Part shown: positions 27,107 to 35,373 of the stretch, piece by piece
Position numbering within the stretch: position 1 is the first letter of the stretch
How the letters are laid out: every line of letters starts with the position of its first letter
Assembly: GCA_024742395.1 (NCBI GenBank)
Contig: JANSYO010000014.1
Span: 1 to 64,000, forward strand
Source of the DNA: Cytophagales bacterium
GTDB lineage: Bacteria; Bacteroidota; Bacteroidia; Cytophagales; Spirosomataceae
DNA length: 64,000 bases
Direction: 5' to 3'
Made by a program: the position numbers and the translations under genes
Notes under the pieces: generated by a model
What the model was told of the DNA's origin: nothing
Seen by the model: the letters and a program-made list of their open reading frames with translations, nothing else
The model's database searches: none

Positions 27107-27772
27107 TTAACCCTCTACAAGACCATGGCGTAAGGCGAATTTTGTCATGCCAATGGCACTTTTTACATTCAGTTTACGCATCAGGTTTCCTCTGTGAGTT
27201 TCTACAGTAGGCACACTCACAAATAATTTCTCGGCTATTTCTTTGGTATTAAACTCTTCGGCCACCAGTTTCAATATCTCTAATTCCCTGGTTGTCAGAT
27301 GCTCTATGGTCTCTGGTGAGGCCTGGTTTAGATCATCTCCGGCATCAAAAGCCAGTTCATCTATCACTTCTTCGCTGAAATATTTCTTGCCCGCATGAAT
27401 GGCCCGTACAGCCCTTTCAAGTTCATCTTTGCCAGACTTCTTCAGAACGTAACCTTTCACTCCGGCTCGTATAGCTTCCCTGATATGTGAGGCGTCTTCT
27501 ACCATAGTTAGCATCAAGATTTTAGTTTGAGGCGACTTTTCTTTCAGATATAAAGCAATGTCAATGCCGCTGGAATCTGGCATATTTAAATCACTAATGA
27601 GCACATCTACCGGCTGTGTAGCCAAATGACTTTTGGCGTCATGAAAACTGCTGAAACAGGCTACCGTTTCAAAATCTGCAATAGAATCAAAAAGCAGTCG
27701 CAAAGCATCCAGTACCACTTGGTGATCATCGATTAATACTATTTTTATTTTTGCCGAAGTCTCAATGGCCAT
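27107..27772 (-). CDS. NarL/FixJ-family response regulator
   Basis: The 221 residues consist of a receiver (acidic pair in LIDDHQ, phosphoacceptor D61 in ISDLNMP) and a C-terminal GerE helix-turn-helix ([20 protein letters not shown], then [17 protein letters not shown]). The stop codon abuts that of the convergent pseudokinase with no gap. HisKA_3 kinases typically pair with this class, so the neighbouring kinase is the probable partner. Confidence 0.92.
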   Translation of the reverse strand: MAIETSAKIKIVLIDDHQVVLDALRLLFDSIADFETVACFSSFHDAKSHLATQPVDVLISDLNMPDSSGIDIALYLKEKSPQTKILMLTMVEDASHIREAIRAGVKGYVLKKSGKDELERAVRAIHAGKKYFSEEVIDELAFDAGDDLNQASPETIEHLTTRELEILKLVAEEFNTKEIAEKLFVSVPTVETHRGNLMRKLNVKSAIGMTKFALRHGLVEG

Positions 27773-27957
27773 TTTGATTTATTTAGCCTATAAAAATAAC
27801 CCCAATCATGCTTATTATCTTCTAATTCTTAAGAATTTCATTTAACGGTATTATTTCTGCTATAAAAACAGAGTCTGACTTTATCTATCCAATATAAAGT
27901 TCAGATGGCGAATTTGATCTTACCCACAAAAACCACACTTGATTGAAATTGAATTTG

Positions 27958-28689
27958 ATGACTAAACTAATTAGCCTGGTGCCACTTTTGCTTTTTTCCT
28001 GCAATGCTATTTTTCCGAAAGACGAAATGCCAGCGGCACAGATATTTGACTTAACTCCTTCTTTTCAAGACGAATTTGAGGGCGAGGAAATAAACTTTGA
28101 TGATTGGTATGATGATAGTTCGCGTAGAAGTCCGGCCAATTATTATTTGGAGAACGGAAGCTTGAAAATAGGAACACGAGCTCAGACGAGCGACAGAGTA
28201 AAGCTCAGAACCTTCAAGGATAGCTTCGGTTTAGGTAAATATGAATGGAGGATATTTGTTCCTGCCATTAACCCGGGAGATCAGGTTAGTGTAGGAGCCT
28301 TCCTATATTTTGATGATGAACACGAGTTTGATTTTGAGATTGGTTATGGCCAAATAGAGGATCGTGAGATGTATCTGCCCAAAACTGACGAGCTTTTGGC
28401 TTTTTGTGTTTCACAATCTGGTACATCCAAAGGAATACCCGTGGTGGCCAATACATGGCATACCTTTAGTTTGGAACTCACATTAAACGATGAAAACTAC
28501 TTTCTGGTCAAATGGCTGATTAATGAAGAAGTAGTCAAAGAACTCAATACTGATTTTGGCGAGGAAATCACTTTTAGTGCTATTTGCAGTGTAGAGAATC
28601 TAAGTTTTATGGGAGAGCAATTACCCGTTTCTGATACTTATGCTCTGTTTGATTATTTTAGATTTTATACTCTTCTAAAAGAAGAATAG
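27958..28689 (+). CDS. GH16-like lipoprotein (concanavalin-A-like beta-glucanase fold)
   Basis: I prefer ATG 27958 over a TTG five codons upstream. The lipobox is LLFSC (C15). The mature part reads like a GH16 or LamG jelly roll: QDEFEGEEINFDDWYD at the start, then LKIGTRAQ, GKYEWRIFVP, and the motif E123-F-D125-F-E127, which fits the GH16 catalytic ExDxE pattern. It may cleave a beta-glucan, but the surrounding active-site residues are not certain, so a binding-only role remains possible. Confidence 0.65.
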   Translation: MTKLISLVPLLLFSCNAIFPKDEMPAAQIFDLTPSFQDEFEGEEINFDDWYDDSSRRSPANYYLENGSLKIGTRAQTSDRVKLRTFKDSFGLGKYEWRIFVPAINPGDQVSVGAFLYFDDEHEFDFEIGYGQIEDREMYLPKTDELLAFCVSQSGTSKGIPVVANTWHTFSLELTLNDENYFLVKWLINEEVVKELNTDFGEEITFSAICSVENLSFMGEQLPVSDTYALFDYFRFYTLLKEE

Positions 28690-28755
28690 AAAGCTTCTTT
28701 AAAAGAAGTGAATCAATGTATTGAAGACTATGTTTATGCTTGTAAATAGAAGAAT

Positions 28756-29412
28756 ATGCGAGTAATAGTTACCGGAGTAACGGGAATGGTAGGAGAGGGC
28801 GTTATGCATGAAATGCTTAATAAGCCTGAGGTTGAAGAAGTCTTGGCTTTCAGTAGAAAATCATCTGGTTATTCGCATCCAAAACTAAAAGAAATACTTC
28901 ACCAGGATTTTTTTGATATTTCATCCATATCAGCAGATCTCAAAAATTATGATGCATGCTTTTTTTGTTTAGGTGTTTCCTCTGTAGGGATGAACGAGGA
29001 AGAATACTATAAACTTACTTATGAATTAACCCTGCATGTGGCCGAGACACTCTCAAAGAATAACCCTCAAATGACCTTTTGTTATGTCTCTGGAGCCGGA
29101 ACGGATAGCTCAGAAAAAGGAAAGAGTATGTGGGCCAGAGTAAAAGGTAAAACTGAAAACCATCTCGCTAAACTTCCGTTTAAGGCAGTATATAATTTTC
29201 GCCCGGGTTTCATTCTTCCAATTGAAGGAATGAAGTTTACCAATAAGTTTTACAAATATGTCAATTGGTTATTCCCTATCGGTCGATTAATTTATCCTAA
29301 AGGCTTCTGCAAACTTACGGAGATCGCGGAGGCCATGTATAAAGTATCAGCGGAAGGTTATTCTACGCAAAACGTGGAAGGTGATGATATCATCTCCTTA
29401 GGGCAAGTTTAA
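28756..29412 (+). CDS. NAD(P)-binding epimerase-like protein
   Basis: The 218 residues start with the Rossmann motif VTGVTGMVGEGV and carry SGAGTDSSEKGKSMWARVKG, where the serine and downstream lysine resemble extended or atypical short-chain dehydrogenases. Related proteins are annotated NAD-dependent epimerase/dehydratase or NmrA-like. The substrate is unknown. It is the last ordinary gene before the first cassette island, and its stop codon overlaps a direct repeat shared with 36619. Confidence 0.8.
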   Translation: MRVIVTGVTGMVGEGVMHEMLNKPEVEEVLAFSRKSSGYSHPKLKEILHQDFFDISSISADLKNYDACFFCLGVSSVGMNEEEYYKLTYELTLHVAETLSKNNPQMTFCYVSGAGTDSSEKGKSMWARVKGKTENHLAKLPFKAVYNFRPGFILPIEGMKFTNKFYKYVNWLFPIGRLIYPKGFCKLTEIAEAMYKVSAEGYSTQNVEGDDIISLGQV

Positions 29413-29437
29413 AAGAGGACGCTGCTCAGCATGATCC
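29409..29437. repeat. Left direct repeat of the first island (copy of the CoA-binding gene 3' end)
   Basis: TTAAAAGAGG-A-CGCTGCT-C-AGCAT matches 36619-36643 (TTAAAAGAGG-T-CGCTGCT-T-AGCAT) at 22 of 24 or more positions. At 36619 it is the 3' end of the CoA-binding-protein gene, encoding SSDLF and the stop. Here it is a detached copy. Such flanks are what site-specific integration into a gene 3' end leaves. Confidence 0.6.
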
Positions 29438-29439
29438 GT

Positions 29440-29522
29440 TCGGTGAAATCTAAAGATTTCTCCGTTCTCCTTTCCGCAAAGTCTTTAGACTTCGAAGGTG
29501 TGAATGCTGGTCTCTGACCAGC
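29440..29522. repeat. REP-like palindrome cluster 1
   Basis: Three short stem-loops follow each other: GAAATC/GATTTC (about 29445-29460), AAGTCT/AGACTT (about 29479-29493) and GCTGGTC-TCT-GACCAGC (29506-29522). Equivalent stems occur at 33607-33654, 34830-34842, 47767-47790 and 49272-49320. They are palindromic, dispersed and extragenic, as REP/BIME sequences are. Confidence 0.7.
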
Positions 29523-29551
29523 ACATCTCAAAAATCTTAGATTTAGATTAA

Positions 29552-29730
29552 AAGTTAACACTACTAAGCTATTGAAGATGAAGCTTCAAGCTTTGGAACT
29601 CACTTAGTAGAAAAGATATAGATTTAAGACGGCTTCAAGTTTTGATGACCATCATAATGCTCAAGTAAAAGGAATATATACACATGTAGTGGTGAATACT
29701 TTTGCTTTAATTAATTACCTCTTATTTTAG
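29552..29730 (+). pseudogene. Decayed 3' end of a tyrosine recombinase (integron-integrase-like), copy L1
   Basis: Read across frameshifts, the segment spells DIDLRRLQVL and then GIYTHVVVNTFALI before a TAG at 29728. These match the conserved C-terminal boxes of tyrosine recombinases (DLRYIQ, then the active-site tyrosine in IYTHV). In-frame stops and frame changes show it is dead. It is homologous over about 180 bases to the copies at 33680, 34880, 48952 and 57984, and is followed 13 bases later by a palindrome and a gene cassette in the same direction. Confidence 0.7.
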
Positions 29731-29742
29731 GTAAAATATTTG

Positions 29743-29773
29743 CGATATATCAGACATATGTCCTGATATATCG
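29743..29773. other. 31-bp palindrome at a cassette junction (attI-like candidate), L1
   Basis: CGATATATCAG and CTGATATATCG flank the self-complementary ACATATGT plus one base. The same palindrome stands at 33874, 35066 and 57941, and a diverged one at 48908. It is followed by GTTGTGTGT (29776-29784), the start of a cassette whose end, ACACACAAC, is at 31401-31409. Confidence 0.65.
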
Positions 29774-29828
29774 TTGTTGTGTGTAATTTAAAGAAACCTA
29801 AAAAACTAACAATTCAATCAAAGAAAAA

Positions 29829-30530
29829 GTGAGCATATTCTCTTATCATTTAATCGAACTTCCATTTTTTGAAGCAGTAAGAAGAATATTCTCAAGTCCA
29901 ATTTCTAAAAACACAAAAGAACTTATTCACTCCGAATACATGACGGCAATGACTCTAGGTTCACCAATTTTTTCTCCCTCTAGAGTTTTAATAGGTCAAG
30001 TAGCAGTTTTTATGCAATGGGAAAATGAAAATGCACTTGAAAACTATTTACAACAGGACAGTTTTGGAAGAATTTTAGCAAAAGGTTGGCATGTGCGTTT
30101 GTCCTTTATCAGAGAATGGGGAAGGTTTAGCGGATTTAAAATACCAACTGATAAAGACCAATTAGAAAGTCCAAATTCACCTGTTGTTGCTGTTACAATA
30201 GCAAGAATGAAACCTTTGGCAGTTCCTAGATTTATACATTGGGGAAGACCTGTTGAGAAGCTTGTTAGAGACCACCCAGGAACAATTCTATCGTTAGCCT
30301 CAGTTAAATTCCCTAACACAGTCTCAACCTTTTCAATTTGGAAATCTGAAAAAGAAATGACCGATATGGTGCATGGTCATAGTAAAGTGGAAAAACCGAA
30401 AAGGCATTCAAACGCAATGCAAGAAAGGGAAAGAAAAGACTTTCATTTTGAGTTTACCACACTACGATTTAAGCCTTTAGCCGAGTTTGGAAAATGGAAA
30501 GGTCAATCGAATTTTATTCCTATTAATTAA
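29829..30530 (+). CDS. Spheroidene monooxygenase (CrtA)-like protein in a cassette
   Basis: The 233 residues resemble the CrtA family: VAVTIARMKPLAVPRFIHWG in mid-protein, then TFSIWKSEKEMTDMVHGHSK and a late F.PLAEFGKWKG. CrtA is a heme-containing carotenoid oxygenase with a dimeric alpha/beta-barrel fold. The start is GTG at 29829, since no ATG lies before residue 37. No carotenoid gene is near, and it sits inside the cassette bounded by GTTGTGTGT and ACACACAAC, so its role here is uncertain. Confidence 0.6.
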   Translation: MSIFSYHLIELPFFEAVRRIFSSPISKNTKELIHSEYMTAMTLGSPIFSPSRVLIGQVAVFMQWENENALENYLQQDSFGRILAKGWHVRLSFIREWGRFSGFKIPTDKDQLESPNSPVVAVTIARMKPLAVPRFIHWGRPVEKLVRDHPGTILSLASVKFPNTVSTFSIWKSEKEMTDMVHGHSKVEKPKRHSNAMQERERKDFHFEFTTLRFKPLAEFGKWKGQSNFIPIN

Positions 30531-30545
30531 AACTTGTTTGTGGAG

Positions 30546-31427
30546 ATGGGAATAGCTAGGAAAAATCAAAGCATTCAGGATTGGATTACTCAACAATGGG
30601 TCATACTGTTTGGACAAAGAATTGACAATAAAAATTATCAATGGCTTTTAGGACCATTTGGCGGGACAAAAGGAATCGGGATAAAATTCGTTAAGCAGTT
30701 AGCTAAAGATGAGAGTTTAGTTATTAATAGCCAAAGAAAAAACCAAGGACTACTTGAATCAATTCTGAATCTCGGACTGCCTGAAAATGAACTTAAAAGA
30801 CTGTCTCCAAACGTAATTGACTTCTATGAAAACACGGCAAATTATGACCTGCTTCTAAAGGCAAAATGGAACCCATTTTTCAAATTTTTCGGAACTTTAA
30901 TAAAAAGTGTCTTCAGTAAGAGAATTGAACAACTGAATGTTCCCATTGAAAACTTAGAAGATGCATCAAGACTAACGAATGAAATAATTAAACTAGTCGA
31001 TACAAAGACAAATGAAGTTAAACGAACAATTTGGCTCAGGACTTTCAAATCAACAGGTCAAGTTGTTTACTCAGGAGTTTATGGGACCTGCTCTTTACCA
31101 AATAAACAGATTTGTATCAAGGCTATTTTTCCTTTACCTAATGGAAACGCTACGGTGATATTGACTCCGAGTGTCGGCAAAAATGGAGAACTCATTTTAG
31201 ATTCTTCGGGACAAAGAATTGGAGATAGTGGATTTTACTTCTTGCTTAGGGATTCTAAAGGACAATTATGGAGTAAATTTATCAAGTCATTTAAAGACAA
31301 ATTAGTTGTAAAAAGCATAAATGATAGAATTACCGCAACACAGACTATGACATTGTGGAATTTGAAAGTTCTTGAATTTGAATATGAAATAAAAAAAACT
31401 ACACACAACAATGGGTATAAAACATAG
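30546..31427 (+). CDS. Hypothetical protein, second gene of cassette 1
   Basis: About 293 residues from ATG 30546 (a TTG at 30534 is the alternative start). I do not recognise a family. The N-terminus is polar with IQDWITQQWVILFGQR, a helical middle follows, and the C-terminal third looks beta-rich (GNATVILTPSVGKNGELILD). No signal peptide is seen. It follows the CrtA-like gene by a few bases. The last codons (THNNGYKT) run into the attC-like site, as is common for cassette genes. Confidence 0.6.
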   Translation: MGIARKNQSIQDWITQQWVILFGQRIDNKNYQWLLGPFGGTKGIGIKFVKQLAKDESLVINSQRKNQGLLESILNLGLPENELKRLSPNVIDFYENTANYDLLLKAKWNPFFKFFGTLIKSVFSKRIEQLNVPIENLEDASRLTNEIIKLVDTKTNEVKRTIWLRTFKSTGQVVYSGVYGTCSLPNKQICIKAIFPLPNGNATVILTPSVGKNGELILDSSGQRIGDSGFYFLLRDSKGQLWSKFIKSFKDKLVVKSINDRITATQTMTLWNLKVLEFEYEIKKTTHNNGYKT

Positions 31428-31535
31428 GGCTGACAGTAGTTTCCGCAAGTTTCGGGCTCTTAGCAAACTTGGTCTCGGTGGACAAGTACGCAGCTTCGAA
31501 ATGCTCTACGTTTCATACCTAAGACCGTTGGCAAC
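31401..31535. other. attC-like imperfect palindrome S1
   Basis: The left arm AACAATGGGTATAAAACATAG pairs imperfectly with the right arm CTACGTTTCATACCT...GTTGGC. The site ends cassette 1 with ACACACAAC (complement of its start at 29776) and begins cassette 2 with GTTGGCAAC (complement of GTTGCCAAC at 32348). The AAC...GTT layout is that of integron attC sites. Confidence 0.65.
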
Positions 31536-31545
31536 AAGCTAAAAA

Positions 31546-32340
31546 ATGAAACGAATAATAATCATACTACTTTTAGTTTCGAATATTTCAATCGGACAAA
31601 CTCTCGATAGACTAAAGGAGAATTTCGATTTAGAAGTAGATTATCAATCTAAAAATGTTTTGGAAAAGTACAAGTCATTTGATTATGACTTTTCTAATAT
31701 TTGGTCAGTTACTGAAAACCAAAATGTTTATGGAATAATTGGTGACGAACATCAAAGAATATCAATAAAATTAATTTCAATTATTAGAATTTCAAATGGT
31801 CCATTTCTTTACAATGTTTATGGCAAATCCAAAGTCAAAGACAACATTTGCGAATTTTATGGAAATATTGTCATTAAAGAAATTAGAGAAGTAAAAGAGT
31901 TACACTTCGGAGTTGACGACGAATATGCCGACAAAGGAATCAAAAATCAGGGGATTTTAGTCGCGGATTACGAATTCTACGAAAGTAAAGAGCAAAAACA
32001 CAGCGGAATTTTTAAAGGTACACTCTATTCGAAATGGTATTTGAATTCCAAAAACCAAATAGTATATGATGACATCGAATTCATTTCAGATGGGTATATG
32101 AATAATGCTTTCGTAGGAGTATGGAAAAGCTATTCAACTGGTAAAGAAAAAGATTGTAATTGGGCTGATTACAGAGTTCCAATTGCTAACAGAGACTTTG
32201 ATATTGGAGCTGGAGAATTTAGCGTATCTGAAAAATATTGGAATAAAGGTTGGTTAGATATTGCATTAAAAAACAAATCACCAAACCTTGCGATTAAACA
32301 GAGCGAAAAAGCTGAAAATCAAAAAGAATGGTGGGAATAA
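31546..32340 (+). CDS. Exported hypothetical protein in cassette 2
   Basis: The 264 residues start with a signal peptide (MKRIIIILLLVSNISIGQ). I do not recognise the mature protein. It is beta-rich with repeated aromatic and acidic patches (DDEYADKGIKNQGILVADYE, then GVWKSYSTGKEKDCNWADYR). The cassette is compact: the start lies about 10 bases after GTTGGCAAC and the stop eight bases before GTTGCCAAC. Confidence 0.6.
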   Translation: MKRIIIILLLVSNISIGQTLDRLKENFDLEVDYQSKNVLEKYKSFDYDFSNIWSVTENQNVYGIIGDEHQRISIKLISIIRISNGPFLYNVYGKSKVKDNICEFYGNIVIKEIREVKELHFGVDDEYADKGIKNQGILVADYEFYESKEQKHSGIFKGTLYSKWYLNSKNQIVYDDIEFISDGYMNNAFVGVWKSYSTGKEKDCNWADYRVPIANRDFDIGAGEFSVSEKYWNKGWLDIALKNKSPNLAIKQSEKAENQKEWWE

Positions 32341-32347
32341 AAAGCCA

Positions 32348-32483
32348 GTTGCCAACACTGTATAAGCGTAATGCGGGCGAAAGTTCTAAATTGAAACGAA
32401 TTGAATATTAACAAACATAAGGTAAAGCCGAAAGTGTAGTGCTTATAATCCCGCACTACGCTTATACTTGACCGTTATATATC
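32348..32483. other. attC-like imperfect palindrome S2
   Basis: TATAAGCGTAATGCGGG (from about 32361) pairs with CCCGCACTACGCTTATA (32450-32466). The outer ends are GTTGCCAAC and GTTATATATC. The core resembles S5 at 51416-51550 read on the other strand. No complement of GTTATATATC was found downstream, so the next cassette seems truncated. From 32484 to 32661 I see nothing else. Confidence 0.65.
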
Positions 32484-32661
32484 ATTCCCCAGATAAGACG
32501 CTTCAGAATTGATTTATGGAAAAATATCACTTCATCTACTGCTTATTAATTTCCCCTGCTAACGAATAAAAGAAAGATTGAGAAAATATCTTAAAATAAT
32601 ACAATGAATAGGGCTAAAATTGTATTTTTCAGCATGTTAGTCCGAATTAAAAAATCCAATT

Positions 32662-33588
32662 ATGAAAAAAAAAATGAGTTTTGTAATATTAACTGCTGTA
32701 GTTATTTCTAGCTTATTTTTCAGTTGTCATTCTAATTCAAATAATACTAAAAAGGCTGTAGAAGTTCAAAAAGATACCACTTGGAATGCCGAGGAACAAG
32801 AATTAATTGCTCTTGTAGAAAAACTCTTTTTTGCTGTAGGTAATTCAGACTTTCAGACTTTGGAATCTATAGTATCAGACAAAGCAAACTTGGCCAGTGC
32901 AATAGTGAGAGATGGCATTTCTAAAAATTCCGTTATCAAAATTGGCGAATATTTTGAAACACAAAAAAAACGAGACGGTGAACGCAAGCCCTTTTATGAA
33001 CCTGTTAGTGAATACAAAATTCTAATTAATAAAGGGGAAATCGCTTTTGTTTGGGCTGATGCTACCCTACATTCATTCGGCGTTCCACAGACAAATAACA
33101 TCGACAATTTTACACTCATCAAGGAGGATGGTGAATGGAAATTCATTAATATTTCATTCACAAATACACGCTTACCGGAGGAGAAGAAAAAATTTGACGT
33201 AGAGGTTTTTGCCAGGAGTTACGCACAAGTGTGGTGCAGTCAAAGACCAAATTTTGTATCCTCCTTTTTTGCTGAAGATGGCGAACTATCAGTAAATAAT
33301 GGGAAACCAGCTAAAGGAACAGAAGCTATAAGTAGCGTAGCTAAAGGGTACATGGATGCTTTTCCTGATATGATTGTTACAATGGATAGCCTGATTGCCA
33401 CGTCAGATAAAACCAAATTTTATTGGACACTTGTTGGAACAAATAACGGCACCAATGGTACTGGAAATAAAGTTAAAATTAGCGGTTTTGAGGAATGGAC
33501 GTTAAATGATGAAGGCCTAATCCAAGAATCTAAGGGCCATTTTAATGAAAAAGAATACAGGCGACAACTTGAAATTGCTACAGATTAA
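32662..33588 (+). CDS. Lipoprotein with two NTF2/SnoaL-like domains
   Basis: The 308 residues begin with a lipoprotein signal (SSLFFSC). Residues of about 45-170 resemble a DUF4440-type NTF2 fold (LIALVEKLFFAVGNSDFQTL). Residues of about 180-300 form a second, SnoaL-like copy (YAQVWCSQRPNFVSSFFAED, GYMDAFPDMIVTMDSL). Such domains bind small molecules or act as isomerase-like enzymes. The specific function is unknown. Confidence 0.72.
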   Translation: MKKKMSFVILTAVVISSLFFSCHSNSNNTKKAVEVQKDTTWNAEEQELIALVEKLFFAVGNSDFQTLESIVSDKANLASAIVRDGISKNSVIKIGEYFETQKKRDGERKPFYEPVSEYKILINKGEIAFVWADATLHSFGVPQTNNIDNFTLIKEDGEWKFINISFTNTRLPEEKKKFDVEVFARSYAQVWCSQRPNFVSSFFAEDGELSVNNGKPAKGTEAISSVAKGYMDAFPDMIVTMDSLIATSDKTKFYWTLVGTNNGTNGTGNKVKISGFEEWTLNDEGLIQESKGHFNEKEYRRQLEIATD

Positions 33589-33606
33589 TTCTAACATTCT
33601 TCGTTC

Positions 33607-33654
33607 TGCGAAGTCTAAAGACTTCGCAAGTTTCAAAGTTGGTCTCTGACCAAC
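33607..33654. repeat. REP-like palindrome pair 2
   Basis: TGCGAAGTCT/AGACTTCGCA (33607-33628) is followed by GTTGGTC-TCT-GACCAAC (33638-33654). Both stems are perfect. The pair immediately precedes recombinase remnant L2, as at copies 1 and 3. Confidence 0.75.
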
Positions 33655-33679
33655 ACATCCATCAAACCTTAAATACAGG

Positions 33680-33861
33680 TAAAAATTAAACACTTCTTAG
33701 GCATTGTGGCTGAAGCTTCAAGCTTTGGATCTCACTTAGTAGAAAAGATATAGATTTAAGACTGTTTCAAGTTTTAGAAGACCATCATTGTTCTAAAGCA
33801 ACAGGAATATATACATGTAGGGGTGAATACTTTTGTAGTAATGAATAACCTCTTAGATTAG
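33680..33861 (+). pseudogene. Decayed 3' end of a tyrosine recombinase, copy L2
   Basis: Across frames it reads SFGSHLVEK, DIDLRLFQVL, SKATGIYT and ends NLLD-like with TAG at 33859. These correspond to the conserved HSFATHLLE, DLRYIQ and IYTHV boxes. A 2-base deletion relative to L1 breaks the tyrosine box. The next gene starts about 30 bases after the following palindrome. Confidence 0.68.
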
Positions 33862-33873
33862 ATAAAATATTTG

Positions 33874-33904
33874 CGATATATCAGACATATGTCCTGAAAT
33901 ATTG
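33874..33904. other. Diverged palindrome at a cassette junction, L2
   Basis: CGATATATCAG-ACATATGT-C is followed by CTGAAATATTG, so the right arm carries two changes from the perfect copy. The cassette-start sequence reads GTAAGCGG instead of GTT, suggesting a decayed site. Confidence 0.55.
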
Positions 33905-33945
33905 CTGTAAGCGGAAATTAAACAGACTGAACATTGAAGAATAAA

Positions 33946-34827
33946 ATGTTAAAAATCTCAGTATTGATAGGTGCTATATTTTTTAATGCTTGTAAAACTG
34001 AGAAATCTGAAAATAGTGAGAATGTCTCTTTATTAAAAGAGAACTTATACTTTGGATACAAACCCCCAGGGCTAGTTCCCGAGCTTTTTATTCCTAAGGA
34101 AAGTACTTCTACTGATTGGAAATTAGGGAATACAGACTCTTTGGATATGGACGAGTTTTATTTTACATACACAGGAGACAATCCATTTGAGCCACTTGTA
34201 GTTGTGTATCGGAATGAAGGTAATAGTTATCAGGTTAATAAGTATGGCTTTAACCATAATCCCAGCGATAGTAACATTTTATATTCTAGGTGGAATTACA
34301 TAGAACGGACAGATTCCGGTTGGTCAAAAATTAAAAGTCTAGGTCCAATGTTTGAAAGGGAAGATTGGGGCATTATGGTGATGTCGGTATCCTCTAAAGG
34401 TACTTTAGTTTTTGATGATTATAAAAGTAATGACGTCATCCGAATGTCAAGGATAATAAACGGTAAGCATGAAGAACCCAAATTACTCGCTAAGCATATT
34501 AACACAGGCAAATGGACATGTCACCCTTTTATTGCACCAGATGAATCCTTTTTAATATGGGGTAGTGAGCGAGAAGAAGGCTATGGCAAATCTGATAATT
34601 ATATAAGCTTTCGACAGCAAGACGATTCTTGGGGTCCTGCCATTAATATGGGAGATAAAATAAATTCAGAACTCGAAGAGAATGGTGCACACTTAACACC
34701 GGATGGAAAGTATTTGCTTTTTTCAAGGCATGAAGAAAAAGTAAGGGAGGACGGAACTACATATTACGAATCGAAGCAATATTGGGTTGATGCTAGAATT
34801 ATAGAAACCCTGAGACCTGACAATTGA
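33946..34827 (+). CDS. PD40/TolB-like beta-propeller lipoprotein
   Basis: The ATG at 33946 gives a lipoprotein signal ending FFNAC; a TTG four codons upstream is also possible. Repeats such as FIAPDESFLIWGSERE and HLTPDGKYLLFSRHEEK are the strand-turn units of WD40-like PD40 propellers. Enzymatic activity is not indicated. The gene stops directly before REP-like copy 3, and no matching cassette end was found. Confidence 0.72.
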   Translation: MLKISVLIGAIFFNACKTEKSENSENVSLLKENLYFGYKPPGLVPELFIPKESTSTDWKLGNTDSLDMDEFYFTYTGDNPFEPLVVVYRNEGNSYQVNKYGFNHNPSDSNILYSRWNYIERTDSGWSKIKSLGPMFEREDWGIMVMSVSSKGTLVFDDYKSNDVIRMSRIINGKHEEPKLLAKHINTGKWTCHPFIAPDESFLIWGSEREEGYGKSDNYISFRQQDDSWGPAINMGDKINSELEENGAHLTPDGKYLLFSRHEEKVREDGTTYYESKQYWVDARIIETLRPDN

Positions 34828-34829
34828 TT

Positions 34830-34842
34830 TGGTCTCTGACCA
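34830..34842. repeat. REP-like palindrome 3 (single stem)
   Basis: TGGTC-TCT-GACCA matches the second stem of the other REP-like copies. It begins within four bases of the preceding stop codon. Confidence 0.6.
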
Positions 34843-34879
34843 GCACATCTCGAAAATCTTAGATTAGGGTAAAAATTAA

Positions 34880-35053
34880 ACACTTCTTAGCCATTGTGGT
34901 TGAAGCTTCAAGCTTTGGATCTCACTTATTAGAAAAGATATAGATTTAAGACGGCTTCAAGTTTTAGAGATTAATCATAATTCTAATTCGATAGAAATAC
35001 ATACACATGTAGTAGTGAATACTTTTGCTTTAATTAATTACCTCTTATTTTAG
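34880..35053 (+). pseudogene. Decayed 3' end of a tyrosine recombinase, copy L3 (clearest copy)
   Basis: One frame reads SFGSHLLEK (34911-34937). The next frame is then open for about 40 codons, giving DIDLRRLQVL, NHNSNSIEIHTHVVV and NTFALINYLLF with TAG at 35051. These align with HSFATHLLE, DLRYIQ, GHxSSKTTEIYTHV of tyrosine recombinases. The active-site tyrosine of IYTHV is histidine here, so this copy is dead beyond its frameshift. Confidence 0.75.
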
Positions 35054-35065
35054 GTAAAATATTTG

Positions 35066-35096
35066 CGATATATCAGACATATGTCCTGATATATTG
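35066..35096. other. Palindrome at a cassette junction, L3
   Basis: CGATATATCAG-ACATATGT-C-CTGATATATTG, one change from perfect. It is followed by GTTAGCCACC (35099-35108), whose exact complement GGTGGCTAAC closes the cassette at 35726-35735. Confidence 0.7.
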
Positions 35097-35115
35097 CTGT
35101 TAGCCACCATTAAAA

Positions 35116-35373
35116 ATGACAGAAGAAATAGCAACATATGAAGTCACGGACAGACAAAGCTTTTCAGAATTCTTAAAACTCGTTTTGGTTGACTTTGAGA
35201 AAAATAGTCAAGAATGGGAAAATAATCGTCTTGAGTTATTTCTTGAAGCTATGCAACGGTATTCAGAAGATTTGGATGGTTTTTATAAAAATGTTCACCC
35301 TGACCTTGACGCAAACCAGCCAACTTGGAGGGCATTTAGCGACATAATTAAGGGAGCAATCATTTATGAATAA
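35116..35373 (+). CDS. DUF7660-like protein in a cassette
   Basis: The 85 residues fit the small DUF7660 family: SFSEFLKLVLVDFEKN, EWENNRLELFLEAM, DLDGFYKN and a terminal TWRAFSDIIKGAIIYE. The function is unknown. Its stop overlaps the ATG of the following broken gene by 8 bases. Confidence 0.68.
   Translation: MTEEIATYEVTDRQSFSEFLKLVLVDFEKNSQEWENNRLELFLEAMQRYSEDLDGFYKNVHPDLDANQPTWRAFSDIIKGAIIYE

Noticed and set aside
29440-34842. CRISPR array
   Set aside because: The REP-like stems are far apart with genes in between, are not regularly spaced and have no spacers or cas genes.
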